DNA of 45,159 nt from Vicingaceae bacterium (GTDB taxonomy: Bacteria > Bacteroidota > Bacteroidia > Flavobacteriales_E > Vicingaceae), in contig JARGOE010000006.1 in NCBI GenBank assembly GCA_029210015.1, positions 1 through 45,159 on the forward strand. The letters run 5' to 3'. A model generated the notes under the pieces. The model saw only the letters and a program-made list of their open reading frames with translations. It had not been told where the DNA came from and did not search any database. Position numbers and translations under genes: made by a program. Position 1 is the first letter of the stretch. Each line of letters starts with the position of its first letter. Below, one piece after another: positions 25,319-33,578 of this stretch.

Positions 25319-26140
25319 GTGAGTAAAGTAAAAACATATCTATTAGATAGTAATCAGCAACAAAATGACACGTTGGTAGAAGACACTATTTATGGCATCG
25401 TAAATGAAAATGCTATTCCTTATAGGAATGTTGAAGCAAAAGAGGTTCCAACGGAAACAACAGAAATAGAGATACTTTTTAATCCAAACAAAAAGGAAGT
25501 TGATGTTTATCCATGGCAAACTATCTTGTTAATACTTGGAGTTTTTGTTGTTGGCTTTGCTAAGGCTTTTAGTAATAATCGTTTTAAACAAAGCTTAAAG
25601 TCTTTATTTAATTATAGTGTTGCACAAGAAATAACAAGAGAAGAGAAAGTGTTTTTTCATAGAGCTAATTTGTTATTAACCCTAAATCATATTATTTGTA
25701 TTTCGTTATTTATTTTTTATTTAAACGACCGTATTCATTTTTCTTATACTAAAAGCCCTATAACGGCTTTCATGTTAATCCCTTTGTTTCTTATTGTAAT
25801 CTATACTCTCAAGTATATATTTTCAAAAGTTTTATTTTTCATATTTAATGATCTTTCCTTGTCAAACGAATACATTTTTAATATTTCATTATATAACCTT
25901 CTTTTAGGTGTTTTTTTAATTCCAATTCTTGGTTTATGCTATTTTTCGGGGTTATCTACTTCAATTATTCTAACTTATTTTGCTTTACCAGCAATCTCTA
26001 TTTCATTAATAATGAGGCTATTTAGGTTGGTTATTATTGGAAAGTCTAGAGGGGTTTCGTATTTCTATATATTTTTGTACATTTGCACCCTCGAAATTTT
26101 ACCGTTGGTCGCTTTGTATCGCTTTTTCATCTTGAAATAA
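25319..26140 (+). CDS. DUF4271 family membrane protein
   Basis: A 273-residue protein: a soluble N-terminus of about 65 residues, then a membrane part with about six or seven helices from VYPWQTILLILGVF onward, including HRANLLLTLNHI and LRLVIIGKSRGVSYFY-like loops. It resembles DUF4271, an uncharacterised Bacteroidota family usually encoded just before hemD, as here. The start is GTG at 25319; there is no in-frame ATG before the membrane domain. An AGG lies 6-8 nt before it. No enzymatic motif seen. Co-transcribed with hemD (30-bp gap). Confidence 0.78.
   Translation: MSKVKTYLLDSNQQQNDTLVEDTIYGIVNENAIPYRNVEAKEVPTETTEIEILFNPNKKEVDVYPWQTILLILGVFVVGFAKAFSNNRFKQSLKSLFNYSVAQEITREEKVFFHRANLLLTLNHIICISLFIFYLNDRIHFSYTKSPITAFMLIPLFLIVIYTLKYIFSKVLFFIFNDLSLSNEYIFNISLYNLLLGVFLIPILGLCYFSGLSTSIILTYFALPAISISLIMRLFRLVIIGKSRGVSYFYIFLYICTLEILPLVALYRFFILK
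26078..26085 (+). promoter_or_regulatory. Candidate internal -7 box for hemD inside the DUF4271 gene
   Basis: TACATTTG followed by CACCCT lies 86 nt before the hemD ATG. The same 14 bases, TACATTTGCACCCT, occur before queA at 27008. A clear -33 box is missing. Confidence 0.35.
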
Positions 26141-26170
26141 ATACAATTGGACTAAAAAATATAGAAAGGA

Positions 26171-26938
26171 ATGTTGAAAGTAAAGAGTGTTTTAGTATCG
26201 CAACCGAAACCAGAAACGGAAAAATCGCCATATTTTGACTTGGCTGACAACTGTAAAGTAAAAATTGATTTTAGACCTTTTATACATGTAGAAGGAGTTC
26301 CGTCAAAAGAGTTTCGTCAACAGAGAATAAATTTATTAGATTTTGATGCTGTAATTTTTACTAGTAGAAATGCAGTAGATCATTATTTTAGAGCTGCTGA
26401 AGAAGCTAGAGTAAAAGTGCCTGATGACATGAAATATTTTTGTATTTCAGAATCAACAGCATTTTACTTACAAAAATATATTGTTTACCGTAAGCGTAAA
26501 ATTTTTCATGGACAGCAGACTTTTGCTGATTTAATGACATTAATTAAAAAGCACAAAACGTGTAATTATTTATTGCCTTGTTCAGATATTTTACGTCCTA
26601 ATATTCCTGATTTACTAAAAGAAAGTGACATTAACTTTTCTCCAGCAACATTATACAGAACTGTTTGTAGTGACTTGTCTGATTTAAAAGATGTGAATTA
26701 TGATGTTTTAGTATTTTTTAGCCCTTCTGGGATAAAATCTTTGTATCAAAACTTTCCAAATTTTAAACAAAATGACACACGCATTGCTGTTTTTGGGCCA
26801 ACAACAGCAAAAGCAGCTGAAGAAGCTGGCTTAAATATCGATATTGCAGCTCCTCAACCAGAATCACCCTCAATGACAAGAGCTTTGGAACTCTATATTA
26901 AGAAGGCCAATAAAAACTGTAAAAAAGCTAAAAAGTAA
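26171..26938 (+). CDS. hemD: Uroporphyrinogen-III synthase
   Basis: Closes hydroxymethylbilane to uroporphyrinogen III in haem synthesis. The 255-residue protein is typical for the family, which is weakly conserved: VIFTSRNAVDHYF, YFCISESTAFYLQ, and the C-terminal VFFSPSGIKSL and VFGPTTAKAAEEAG segments are the recognisable hallmarks. A good ribosome site, AAAGGA, sits directly before ATG at 26171. Follows the DUF4271 gene at 30 bp and ends at a strong terminator. Other hem genes are not in the window. Confidence 0.9.
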   Translation: MLKVKSVLVSQPKPETEKSPYFDLADNCKVKIDFRPFIHVEGVPSKEFRQQRINLLDFDAVIFTSRNAVDHYFRAAEEARVKVPDDMKYFCISESTAFYLQKYIVYRKRKIFHGQQTFADLMTLIKKHKTCNYLLPCSDILRPNIPDLLKESDINFSPATLYRTVCSDLSDLKDVNYDVLVFFSPSGIKSLYQNFPNFKQNDTRIAVFGPTTAKAAEEAGLNIDIAAPQPESPSMTRALELYIKKANKNCKKAKK

Positions 26939-26940
26939 AA

Positions 26941-26970
26941 AAAAGAGGTTAATTATTAACCTCTTTTTTT
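26941..26970 (+). terminator. Intrinsic terminator after hemD
   Basis: GAGGTTAAT (26945-26953) pairs with ATTAACCTC (26955-26963), followed by T7. The one-base gap between arms means the top pairs open to form the loop. Confidence 0.9.
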
Positions 26971-27007
26971 CTTGTTAGAATATCCCTTATTTTTAGTTAT
27001 ATATTAT

Positions 27008-27015
27008 TACATTTG
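27008..27015 (+). promoter_or_regulatory. Candidate -7 box for the queA operon
   Basis: TACATTTG, a full TAnnTTTG match, followed by CACCCT, 31 nt before the queA ATG. The -33 position lacks a TTG. The hemD terminator upstream makes a promoter here necessary. Confidence 0.5.
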
Positions 27016-27046
27016 CACCCTTATAATTTCACCTAAACATACACAG

Positions 27047-28093
27047 ATGAAGCTATCAAAATTCAAATTTACATTGCCAGAAGAATTACTTGCAGAGAGA
27101 CCTGCAGAAGAAAGAGAAGAAGCAAGATTAATGGTTGTTAATAGAGCAACTGGAGAGATTGAACACAAACATTTTAAAGATGTTTTAGACTATTTTGATG
27201 ATGGAGATTTAATGGTGATGAATGACACTAAAGTTTTCCCTGCGAGAATGTATGGTAACAAGGAAAAAACAGGAGCGAGAATAGAGGTGTTTTTATTAAG
27301 AGAATTAAACAGAGAGAGTTTATTGTGGGATGTTTTAGTTGACCCTGCAAGAAAAATAAGAATAGGGAATAAGCTTTATTTTGGTGATGACGATTTAGTT
27401 GCTGAGGTAATAGATAATACTACTTCAAGAGGTCGTACTTTAAGATTTTTATTTGAAGGACCTTACGAAGAATTTAAGGCAATTATAGAAAAATTAGGAG
27501 AAACACCTATACCAAAATACATTAAAAGAGAAGTAGAACCAGAAGATGCTGACCGTTACCAAACAGTTTATGCAAAAAATGAAGGAGCTGTTGCAGCACC
27601 TACAGCTGGTCTTCACTTTAGTAAACACCTTTTAAAACGATTAGAAATTAAGGGGATTGATTTTGCTTTTTTAACGCTTCATGTTGGATTAGGAACTTTT
27701 AGATCTGTTGAGGTAGAAGATTTAACAAAACATAAAATGGATTCGGAAGAAATTCATATTAATGAGAAATGTGTAGAACAAGTTAATAGTGCTAAAAGAT
27801 CTAAGAAAAGAATTTGTGCTGTTGGAACTACTTCTATGAGAGTGATGGAATCTTCAGTATCTACTGATGGATTTTTAAAACCATTTGATGGATGGACTAA
27901 CAGGTTTATTTTCCCTCCATATGATTTTAGTTTGGCTAATTGTATGATTACAAACTTTCATACACCAGAGTCTACATTACTTATGATGACTTGTGCTTTT
28001 GGAGGGTATGATTTAATTATGAAAGCTTATAAAGAAGCGATTAAAGAAAAATATCGTTTTTACACTTATGGTGATGCGATGTTAATTATATAA
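27047..28093 (+). CDS. queA: tRNA preQ1(34) S-adenosylmethionine ribosyltransferase-isomerase
   Basis: Transfers and isomerises the ribose of SAM onto preQ1 in tRNA wobble position 34, making epoxyqueuosine. The 348-residue protein starts [19 protein letters not shown], then [16 protein letters not shown], and contains [10 protein letters not shown] and [14 protein letters not shown], all QueA hallmarks, plus [12 protein letters not shown] near the end. The frame stays open upstream to a TTG at 26972, but that lies before the promoter, so ATG at 27047 is the start. Followed by the S23-type gene after 34 bp and ispD. No preQ1 riboswitch was seen in its short leader. Confidence 0.96.
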   Translation: MKLSKFKFTLPEELLAERPAEEREEARLMVVNRATGEIEHKHFKDVLDYFDDGDLMVMNDTKVFPARMYGNKEKTGARIEVFLLRELNRESLLWDVLVDPARKIRIGNKLYFGDDDLVAEVIDNTTSRGRTLRFLFEGPYEEFKAIIEKLGETPIPKYIKREVEPEDADRYQTVYAKNEGAVAAPTAGLHFSKHLLKRLEIKGIDFAFLTLHVGLGTFRSVEVEDLTKHKMDSEEIHINEKCVEQVNSAKRSKKRICAVGTTSMRVMESSVSTDGFLKPFDGWTNRFIFPPYDFSLANCMITNFHTPESTLLMMTCAFGGYDLIMKAYKEAIKEKYRFYTYGDAMLII

Positions 28094-28127
28094 GGAATAA
28101 GGGGTATTAATAAAAAAATAGGAGAAA

Positions 28128-28628
28128 ATGAAATTAGAAGATTTAAAGCTTTACCAAGAATGTTTAGATTTTGAACAAAAAGTTTGGGACATTGTTAACC
28201 ATTGGGAAGGATTTAATAAAGATACAGTAGGAAAGCCATTTTTACAATCTGCTGATGCAATTTCAGGAAATATTGCTTCAGGATATGGAAGATATAATTT
28301 TAAAGATAAAAAACATTACTGTTACATTTCTAGAGGTTACCTATTAAAAACAAAAGGGTGGCTAATTAAGTCTAAAGACAGAGAGTTAATTGGCGCTGAA
28401 GAATCAGAAGAATTATTAGAGTTTGTTGAAAAAATTCATAGAATGTTAAACGCTTACATTCGATCTATAGGAAGACCAAAAGAAAGCAATTATAAATCTT
28501 CAAATAATAACAACGAAGAATATAACGGAAACGCTGTAAAACAAGAAGAAAGCAATGAAACTGACGGGAATTCCTTTACAGCAAGTGCTGATGAGTTTTT
28601 TAGTTCAGACGAATTGACAAATGCATAA
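28128..28628 (+). CDS. Four-helix-bundle protein, S23/IVS-encoded family, with polar tail
   Basis: A 166-residue protein. The first 120 residues match the four helix bundle family first seen in 23S rRNA intervening sequences: LKLYQECLDFEQKVWDIV, then FLQSADAISGNIASGYGR with the conserved Ser/Asn/Glu-type helix, and a final helix ending in MLNAYIRSIGR. About 45 residues of Asn/Glu/Ser-rich tail follow, which is extra to the usual 110-125 residue family length. It is 34 bp after queA and overlaps ispD by 8 bp, so it is translated in a housekeeping operon, not in an rRNA gene. Function unknown; binding to RNA or ribosomes is only a suggestion. Confidence 0.85.
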   Translation: MKLEDLKLYQECLDFEQKVWDIVNHWEGFNKDTVGKPFLQSADAISGNIASGYGRYNFKDKKHYCYISRGYLLKTKGWLIKSKDRELIGAEESEELLEFVEKIHRMLNAYIRSIGRPKESNYKSSNNNNEEYNGNAVKQEESNETDGNSFTASADEFFSSDELTNA

Positions 28629-29295
28629 ATATGCAATAATAGTTGCCGGAGGTAAAGGAGAAAGAATGGGGGAAAACACTCCCAAACAATTTCTAGAATT
28701 AAAGGGCAAACCTATTTTAATGCATACTATAGAAAAGTTTAGAACCACTTTTCAAAATATAGAAATTATACTGGCTCTTCCTGAAAATCAAATCGATTTT
28801 TGGGAGGAGCTTTGTGTTTTACACCACTTCCCTTTTTCTCCAAAGAGAGTGGTTAAAGGAGGTAAAACAAGATTTGAATCTGTAAAAAATGCTTTAACTC
28901 AAGTAACAGAAAGTAGTGTAGTTGCTATACATGATGGAGTGAGACCTTTAGTAAGTTCAGAAACATTAAATAGTTGTTTTGATGCTGCTATAGAAAAAGG
29001 AAATGCTATACCTGTAGTTGATGTAATAGATTCCTTGAGGCATGTTTCAAAACAAGAGGGGACAAATAATGCTGTTACTAGAAGCTGTTATAAAGCTGTT
29101 CAAACACCACAATGTTTTAATTCTGAGCTTATTTTAAAAGCATATCAGCAAGGTTTTAATCCTGCGTTTACAGATGACGCTTCTGTAGTAGAAAAAATGG
29201 GAGAAACAATAAACTTAGTTGACGGGAACACCGAAAATATTAAAATAACAACTCAGCAAGATTTATTATTGGCAGAAGCTTTATTGAGCATTTAA
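28621..29295 (+). CDS. ispD: 2-C-methyl-D-erythritol 4-phosphate cytidylyltransferase
   Basis: Third step of the MEP isoprenoid pathway: MEP plus CTP to CDP-ME. The 224-residue protein has the N-terminal nucleotide-binding loop IVAGGKGERMG followed by PKQFLEL, the VAIHDGVRPLV motif and TPQCFNSELI, then FTDDASVVEKMG. All are standard IspD features. The start overlaps the S23-type gene by 8 bp; the end overlaps the convergent coiled-coil gene by 15 bp. IspG, acting later in the same pathway, is at 35587. Confidence 0.96.
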   Translation: MHKYAIIVAGGKGERMGENTPKQFLELKGKPILMHTIEKFRTTFQNIEIILALPENQIDFWEELCVLHHFPFSPKRVVKGGKTRFESVKNALTQVTESSVVAIHDGVRPLVSSETLNSCFDAAIEKGNAIPVVDVIDSLRHVSKQEGTNNAVTRSCYKAVQTPQCFNSELILKAYQQGFNPAFTDDASVVEKMGETINLVDGNTENIKITTQQDLLLAEALLSI

Positions 29296-29772
29296 TTTTT
29301 CAATACTCTTTTGTAATTTTTTCATATTGTCCTCAGCCTTATCCATCTCTTTTTTATTCTTTTTAAATTTGGATTCGTTTTTATCAATATCCTTTTTCAG
29401 TTTTTTAATGTCATTAGAAAGCTTTTCGCTTTTCTTCATCATCTTATCTCTCTTCTTACTAATCTTTTCAGTGCTTTTTCCTTTATTGGCTCTTTTAATA
29501 AGCTCTTTGTTAGATACTTCTATTTCTTTTTGATTTACTTTTAAATCAGATTCTTTATTTTTTAAATTACTTTTTAATGTTTTTGCTTGCTCTTCTAATT
29601 TCTTATTTGACTCGGCTAGCTTTTCTTTAGAGGCAACTAACATTGTAATTTTTTCATTCATTTTAATAACCTCAGAGTTGTTTGAAGAACTTGGTGTTTC
29701 GGTAGAGTCAGTTTGGGCAGTAGTGTTTAAACTAAATAAACTTAAAGCAATAATTAAAAATAAATTTTTCAT
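29281..29772 (-). CDS. Secreted coiled-coil protein
   Basis: A 163-residue protein with a signal peptide (MKNLFLIIALSLFSLNTTAQ) and a highly charged Lys/Glu helix from about residue 40 to the end, with heptad-like spacing of Leu, Ile and Met, so a long coiled coil is likely. Pro- and Thr-rich spacer between. No family recognised. ATG at 29772 is chosen; the in-frame TTG at 29796 would put extra residues ahead of the signal peptide. Located 39 bp downstream of the amidohydrolase gene and converging on ispD with a 15-bp overlap. Confidence 0.75.
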   Translation of the reverse strand: MKNLFLIIALSLFSLNTTAQTDSTETPSSSNNSEVIKMNEKITMLVASKEKLAESNKKLEEQAKTLKSNLKNKESDLKVNQKEIEVSNKELIKRANKGKSTEKISKKRDKMMKKSEKLSNDIKKLKKDIDKNESKFKKNKKEMDKAEDNMKKLQKSIEKLNAQ

Positions 29773-29811
29773 AATGATGGTTTTATATTTAGACAAAGAA
29801 AGATAAAAAAA

Positions 29812-30993
29812 TTACAAGTCTATTCTTTTAACTGTTGATTTATTAGTTAGTTGATTTTTTTCAACATTAGAAATAAGATTTAATCCTGGTGATTTTCCAA
29901 TTTCTAAACTTCCTAATTCATCATCAAAACCTAAAAATTCAGCGCCATTTAATGTTGCCCATTTTAATAGTTTTTCTAAACCAATAGTTGAGTTGTTTTT
30001 ATGAATCACTTTTAACTCATCTAGCACAGATAAGCTCCAATTGGAGGCTAAACTATCAGTTCCAATTGTACATTTTTCATTTAAAAACAAGTTGTAATTA
30101 GGCAATTTATTTTCTATGTATAAATTAGCATTAGGGCAAAAACACCAAAAAATATCGTTTGGACTTTTGTTTGCGAATGTTATATCATATTGTTTAGTAA
30201 AGGTATTATGTACTAAAAGTATTTTTTTACTGTCGAAGTAATTGGGTAAATAGCTCTGCAGCGAGGATTTATTGAAAGCTTGATAATTATGCATTTCAGG
30301 AGCAAAATTTTGCATAATCTTTAGTAAGTCTCCTTCACCTTTTTCAAACATTTCATTTTCACTTTCAGTTTCTTGATTATGAATACAAATGGTTTCTTCC
30401 TTTAGTTTAGCAAGTTTTTTCACCAAAGTTGGTGACATAGAATAAGGTGCGTGGGGAACTATTGAAACACTGTTGTTTGGATGTTCATCCCTTAGTTGTA
30501 GGGCATTATCTATAGCTTGTTGCGCAATGTCGGTGTTTGTTCCAAAAACCTCTATAAATGTGTGGTAATGAATATTGCTTTTCTCTTTTAGTTTAAAAGT
30601 GGAATTTCCATTAGAGATATCTCCAACAGCAACAATTCCATTTGTAAACATTTCTTTATCAGCTTCTTCAATTGCTTTTATTCTTTCGGTTTCCGAAAAG
30701 TTTTCTCTGACAGCCACAATGTCTTTTATAAAACCAGTTAAAAGAGTTTTTTCATTGATAACTCCTTTTAAATACGATAGCTCTAAATGACAATGTGTAT
30801 TAATAAATCCAGGACAGATGATTCCTTCATATTGTTCCACTTTTTCCCAATCTATGTCATCCTTTTCAGGGTTTAAAAGAGCTAAAATTTTACCACTATC
30901 ATCTATGCCAACAACCCCATTTTTTATAGGGCTTGATGTAATGGGATAAATATAGTCTGCAGATATTAATTTCATTCCTGTAAAAATACGCAT
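29812..30993 (-). CDS. Amidohydrolase-superfamily protein (TRZ/ATZ/SAH-deaminase-like)
   Basis: A 393-residue metal-dependent hydrolase, probably a deaminase of cyclic or nucleoside substrates. Seen: INTHCHLEL (HxH metal site), VPHAPYSMSP, CIHNQETESE, LLVHNTFT and IGTDSLASNWSLS, in superfamily order; the GTDSLASN Asp completes the catalytic set. Similar proteins are annotated as SAH/MTA deaminase-like or aminofutalosine deaminase-like; the substrate cannot be decided from sequence. Start is ATG at 30993; ATG at 30975 (MKLISADYIYP), preceded by AGGA, is an equally reasonable alternative. Divergent from rlmN with 52 bp between starts. Confidence 0.85.
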   Translation of the reverse strand: MRIFTGMKLISADYIYPITSSPIKNGVVGIDDSGKILALLNPEKDDIDWEKVEQYEGIICPGFINTHCHLELSYLKGVINEKTLLTGFIKDIVAVRENFSETERIKAIEEADKEMFTNGIVAVGDISNGNSTFKLKEKSNIHYHTFIEVFGTNTDIAQQAIDNALQLRDEHPNNSVSIVPHAPYSMSPTLVKKLAKLKEETICIHNQETESENEMFEKGEGDLLKIMQNFAPEMHNYQAFNKSSLQSYLPNYFDSKKILLVHNTFTKQYDITFANKSPNDIFWCFCPNANLYIENKLPNYNLFLNEKCTIGTDSLASNWSLSVLDELKVIHKNNSTIGLEKLLKWATLNGAEFLGFDDELGSLEIGKSPGLNLISNVEKNQLTNKSTVKRIDL

Positions 30994-31030
30994 AGAATAG
31001 AATCAAGCATATCAAAATAAAAAGTAATCA

Positions 31031-31038
31031 TACCTTTG
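31031..31038 (+). promoter_or_regulatory. Candidate -7 box for rlmN
   Basis: TACCTTTG fully matches TAnnTTTG and ends 7 nt before the rlmN ATG. No TTG at -33 spacing. Would give a leader of only a few bases. Confidence 0.5.
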
Positions 31039-31045
31039 CAGGCAA

Positions 31046-32098
31046 ATGGCAGAAAAACAAAATATTAGAAGTTTAGAATTAGATGTGCTAAAAACATTTT
31101 TTACTGAAAATGGCGAAAAAGCATTTAGAGCTAAACAAGTGTTTGAATGGCTGTGGAAAAAACAAGCTACTACATTTGATGAAATGACTAACCTTTCAGT
31201 AGGCACAAGAGAGTTGTTGAATAATCATTTTGAGATTAACCCTGTAACTATTGCAGAAAAACAGGTTAGTAACGATAAGACTATTAAAAATGCCTTTCGA
31301 TTACATGATGGTAAAATAACAGAAGGAGTTTTAATACCAACACCTAAAAGGATGACGGCTTGTATATCTAGCCAGGTAGGGTGTAGTTTAAGTTGTGCTT
31401 TTTGTGCCACAGGAAAGTTAGATAGATTAAGAAATATAGATGCAGAAGAAATTTTTGATCAAGTAGCTTTAATTAAAAAGCAAGCCGAAGAACATTACCA
31501 AACTCCATTAAGCAACATTGTTTATATGGGAATGGGTGAGCCATTGTTAAATTATAAGAATGTTTTAAAGTCTGTAGAATTAATTACTTCTCCAGAAGGT
31601 TTAGGAATGTCGCCTAAAAGAATAACAGTTTCTACAGCAGGTATTGCTAAGATGATAAAACAATTAGGAGATGACGAAGTAAAGTTCAATTTAGCATTAT
31701 CATTACATGCGGCTACAGATTCTAAACGTAGCGAGATTATGCCAATTAATGAATCTAATTCTTTAGATGCATTGTCAGAAGCACTAATTTATTTTCATGA
31801 AAAAACAGGTTCTCGTGTAACATTTGAGTACATTATTTTTAAAGATTTTAATGATACTCTTGAAGACGCAAAAGATTTAGCAGCCTTTGCAAAAGCAGTG
31901 CCTTGCAAAATAAATATTATCGAATATAACCCTATTGATGAACCTCAGTTTCAACAAGCCGATCCGGAAAAGACAGATAAGTTTGCTGCTTTTTTAGAAA
32001 ACACTTTTAACTTAATTGTTAATGTGCGAAGAAGTAGAGGTAAAGATATTGATGCTGCTTGTGGGCAATTAGCAAACAAGAATAAAGCTGCAGTTTAA
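31046..32098 (+). CDS. rlmN: 23S rRNA (adenine2503-C2)-methyltransferase
   Basis: Radical-SAM enzyme methylating A2503 of 23S rRNA (and A37 of some tRNAs). The 350-residue protein has the CxxxCxxC cluster site at Cys113, Cys117 and Cys120 (GCSLSCAFCATGK), the YMGMGEPLLNY motif and a Cys at 339 (DAACGQLA) in the position of the catalytic cysteine. The N-terminus AFRAKQVFEWLWKK is typical. ATG at 31046 is the only reasonable start. A terminator follows at 32127. Confidence 0.96.
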   Translation: MAEKQNIRSLELDVLKTFFTENGEKAFRAKQVFEWLWKKQATTFDEMTNLSVGTRELLNNHFEINPVTIAEKQVSNDKTIKNAFRLHDGKITEGVLIPTPKRMTACISSQVGCSLSCAFCATGKLDRLRNIDAEEIFDQVALIKKQAEEHYQTPLSNIVYMGMGEPLLNYKNVLKSVELITSPEGLGMSPKRITVSTAGIAKMIKQLGDDEVKFNLALSLHAATDSKRSEIMPINESNSLDALSEALIYFHEKTGSRVTFEYIIFKDFNDTLEDAKDLAAFAKAVPCKINIIEYNPIDEPQFQQADPEKTDKFAAFLENTFNLIVNVRRSRGKDIDAACGQLANKNKAAV

Positions 32099-32126
32099 GA
32101 TAAACTCCCTAAAAAATTATATTTTT

Positions 32127-32153
32127 AAAGTCCTGATTTATCAGGACTTTTTT
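32127..32153 (+). terminator. Intrinsic terminator after rlmN, abutting the next start codon
   Basis: AAAGTCCTGA (32127-32136), loop TTTA, TCAGGACTTT (32141-32150) and three more T. The next gene's ATG begins at 32154. The 3' arm contains AGGA (32142-32145), which is at ribosome-binding distance from that ATG, so the hairpin could also control translation of read-through mRNA. Confidence 0.85.
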
Positions 32154-33578
32154 ATGTTAATATATTACAAAAAATACCTTTTTTTAGTGATGCTGTTTTC
32201 TACAGTTTCAAGTTTTACTGCTCAAAATTATTTTGATTCATTAACTACTTACATTCAACCATTATCAAATGAAAAAAAGGTTGAACTAATTAAGGCTATC
32301 CCCTTTGACAAAATGAATAGCAATACTAGTGCAGCTATTCATTTGTATCAAAAAGCATTAGATTATAGTGCTGATAATCAAGAACAACAAGCAATTATTA
32401 ATGAAAAACTAGCTTTAGCATATTACTATAAAGGCGATTACGATTTGTCTGTACAAACCAGTTTAGCGGCAATTAATCAATACGAAAAATTAAATAACCA
32501 ATTAAAAGTAGGTTCAGTATATGCTAGTTTGGGTTATCAAATGAAACGAAGAAACCTACCTAAGGCTTTTCAATATATGCGAAAAGGTATTTTTCAGTTA
32601 GAGCAAATCGATGATCAAAAAGCTCTATCAGCAGCATACAATAATTTTGGGGTGTTACACGAAATGGATAATGATATCGATAGTGCATTATATTATTATC
32701 AAAAAGGCCTAAAAATAGTAGAAGAGATAAATGATAGTATTGGGATTCCTTATAGTTTAAACAATATTGCTGGAGCATATGTGATTCAGGGGAACTACAA
32801 AAAAGCATTACCTTATTATGAAAAAGCATTTTCTATTCGAAAAAAACGTAATGATTTAAATGGAATGGCTGAAAATTATACAGCCTATGGAGATTTTTAC
32901 TTCAAACAAGAACTTTATCCGCAAGCCATTTCAAACTATATAGCTGCAGATAGTATCACTCAACAAATAAAATACACTTACTTACAAAAAGTATGTTCTG
33001 AGCAATTAGCCTTATGCTATTCATTTATCAATGAATATAAAAGTGCTTTAAACTATCAAAAAAAAGCTGTTGAGCTAAATGACATATTACTAAATGAAAG
33101 TAGCAATAAATCAATTGCTGAATTAGAAACTCAATTTGAAACTGAAAAAAAAGAGAAACAAATTATAGAGCAAAATGTAGTAATTGCCAACAAAGAATAT
33201 GAAATAAAACAAAGGAGTTATTTTATGTATGCTCTAATATCTATTGGAGTATTACTAATTATTGTTGGCTTTTTTATCATTAAAGGAATTCGATTTAAGC
33301 AGCAAAAATTAATAGAATCAAATAGATTAAAAGATGAGATAGCTAAAATCAAAACTCAAGAAAAGTTAAATGAAGAGCGTGTTAGAATTTCACGTGATTT
33401 GCACGATAACATTGGAGCTCAATTAACATTTATCATTTCATCAATTGATAATATGAGTTTCTTTATGAAGGAAACTAACAATGAGTTAAAGACAAAGCTT
33501 CAAGAGCTCAATGAGTTTTCTAGAAAGGCTATAAAAGAGTTAAGAGGCACAATTAACACCTTAAATAAGAGTAAGTGA
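32154..33578 (+). CDS. TPR membrane protein with histidine kinase DHp (HisKA_3) domain but no ATPase domain
   Basis: A 474-residue protein: signal sequence (ending near FTAQ), TPR-like helices through about residue 310, a coiled-coil segment, a membrane helix (about 357-377, ALISIGVLLIIVGFF), then a HisKA_3 dimerisation/phosphotransfer domain with RVRISRDLHDNIGAQL; His417 is the phosphoacceptor. The protein ends at LRGTINTLNKSK, right where the HATPase domain of the neighbouring paralogue starts, so it has no N, G1 or G2 boxes and cannot phosphorylate itself alone. It overlaps that complete paralogue by 4 bp. It may form mixed dimers with it and be phosphorylated in trans. ATG at 32154 directly follows a terminator hairpin. 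Confidence 0.85.
   Translation: MLIYYKKYLFLVMLFSTVSSFTAQNYFDSLTTYIQPLSNEKKVELIKAIPFDKMNSNTSAAIHLYQKALDYSADNQEQQAIINEKLALAYYYKGDYDLSVQTSLAAINQYEKLNNQLKVGSVYASLGYQMKRRNLPKAFQYMRKGIFQLEQIDDQKALSAAYNNFGVLHEMDNDIDSALYYYQKGLKIVEEINDSIGIPYSLNNIAGAYVIQGNYKKALPYYEKAFSIRKKRNDLNGMAENYTAYGDFYFKQELYPQAISNYIAADSITQQIKYTYLQKVCSEQLALCYSFINEYKSALNYQKKAVELNDILLNESSNKSIAELETQFETEKKEKQIIEQNVVIANKEYEIKQRSYFMYALISIGVLLIIVGFFIIKGIRFKQQKLIESNRLKDEIAKIKTQEKLNEERVRISRDLHDNIGAQLTFIISSIDNMSFFMKETNNELKTKLQELNEFSRKAIKELRGTINTLNKSK

Noticed and set aside
26972-27046. Longer queA starting at an upstream TTG
   Set aside because: The extension precedes the -7 box and adds residues that QueA proteins do not have; ATG at 27047 fits the family.
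27016-27046. preQ1 riboswitch before queA
   Set aside because: The leader is only about 30 nt and has no hairpin or preQ1 aptamer features.
28128-28628. S23-type protein as a sign of an rRNA gene nearby
   Set aside because: No rRNA sequence flanks it; both neighbours are protein genes in the same operon.
28128-29295. Mobile element carrying the S23-type gene
   Set aside because: No terminal inverted repeats, target duplications or transposase; gene overlaps with ispD indicate long-standing operon structure.
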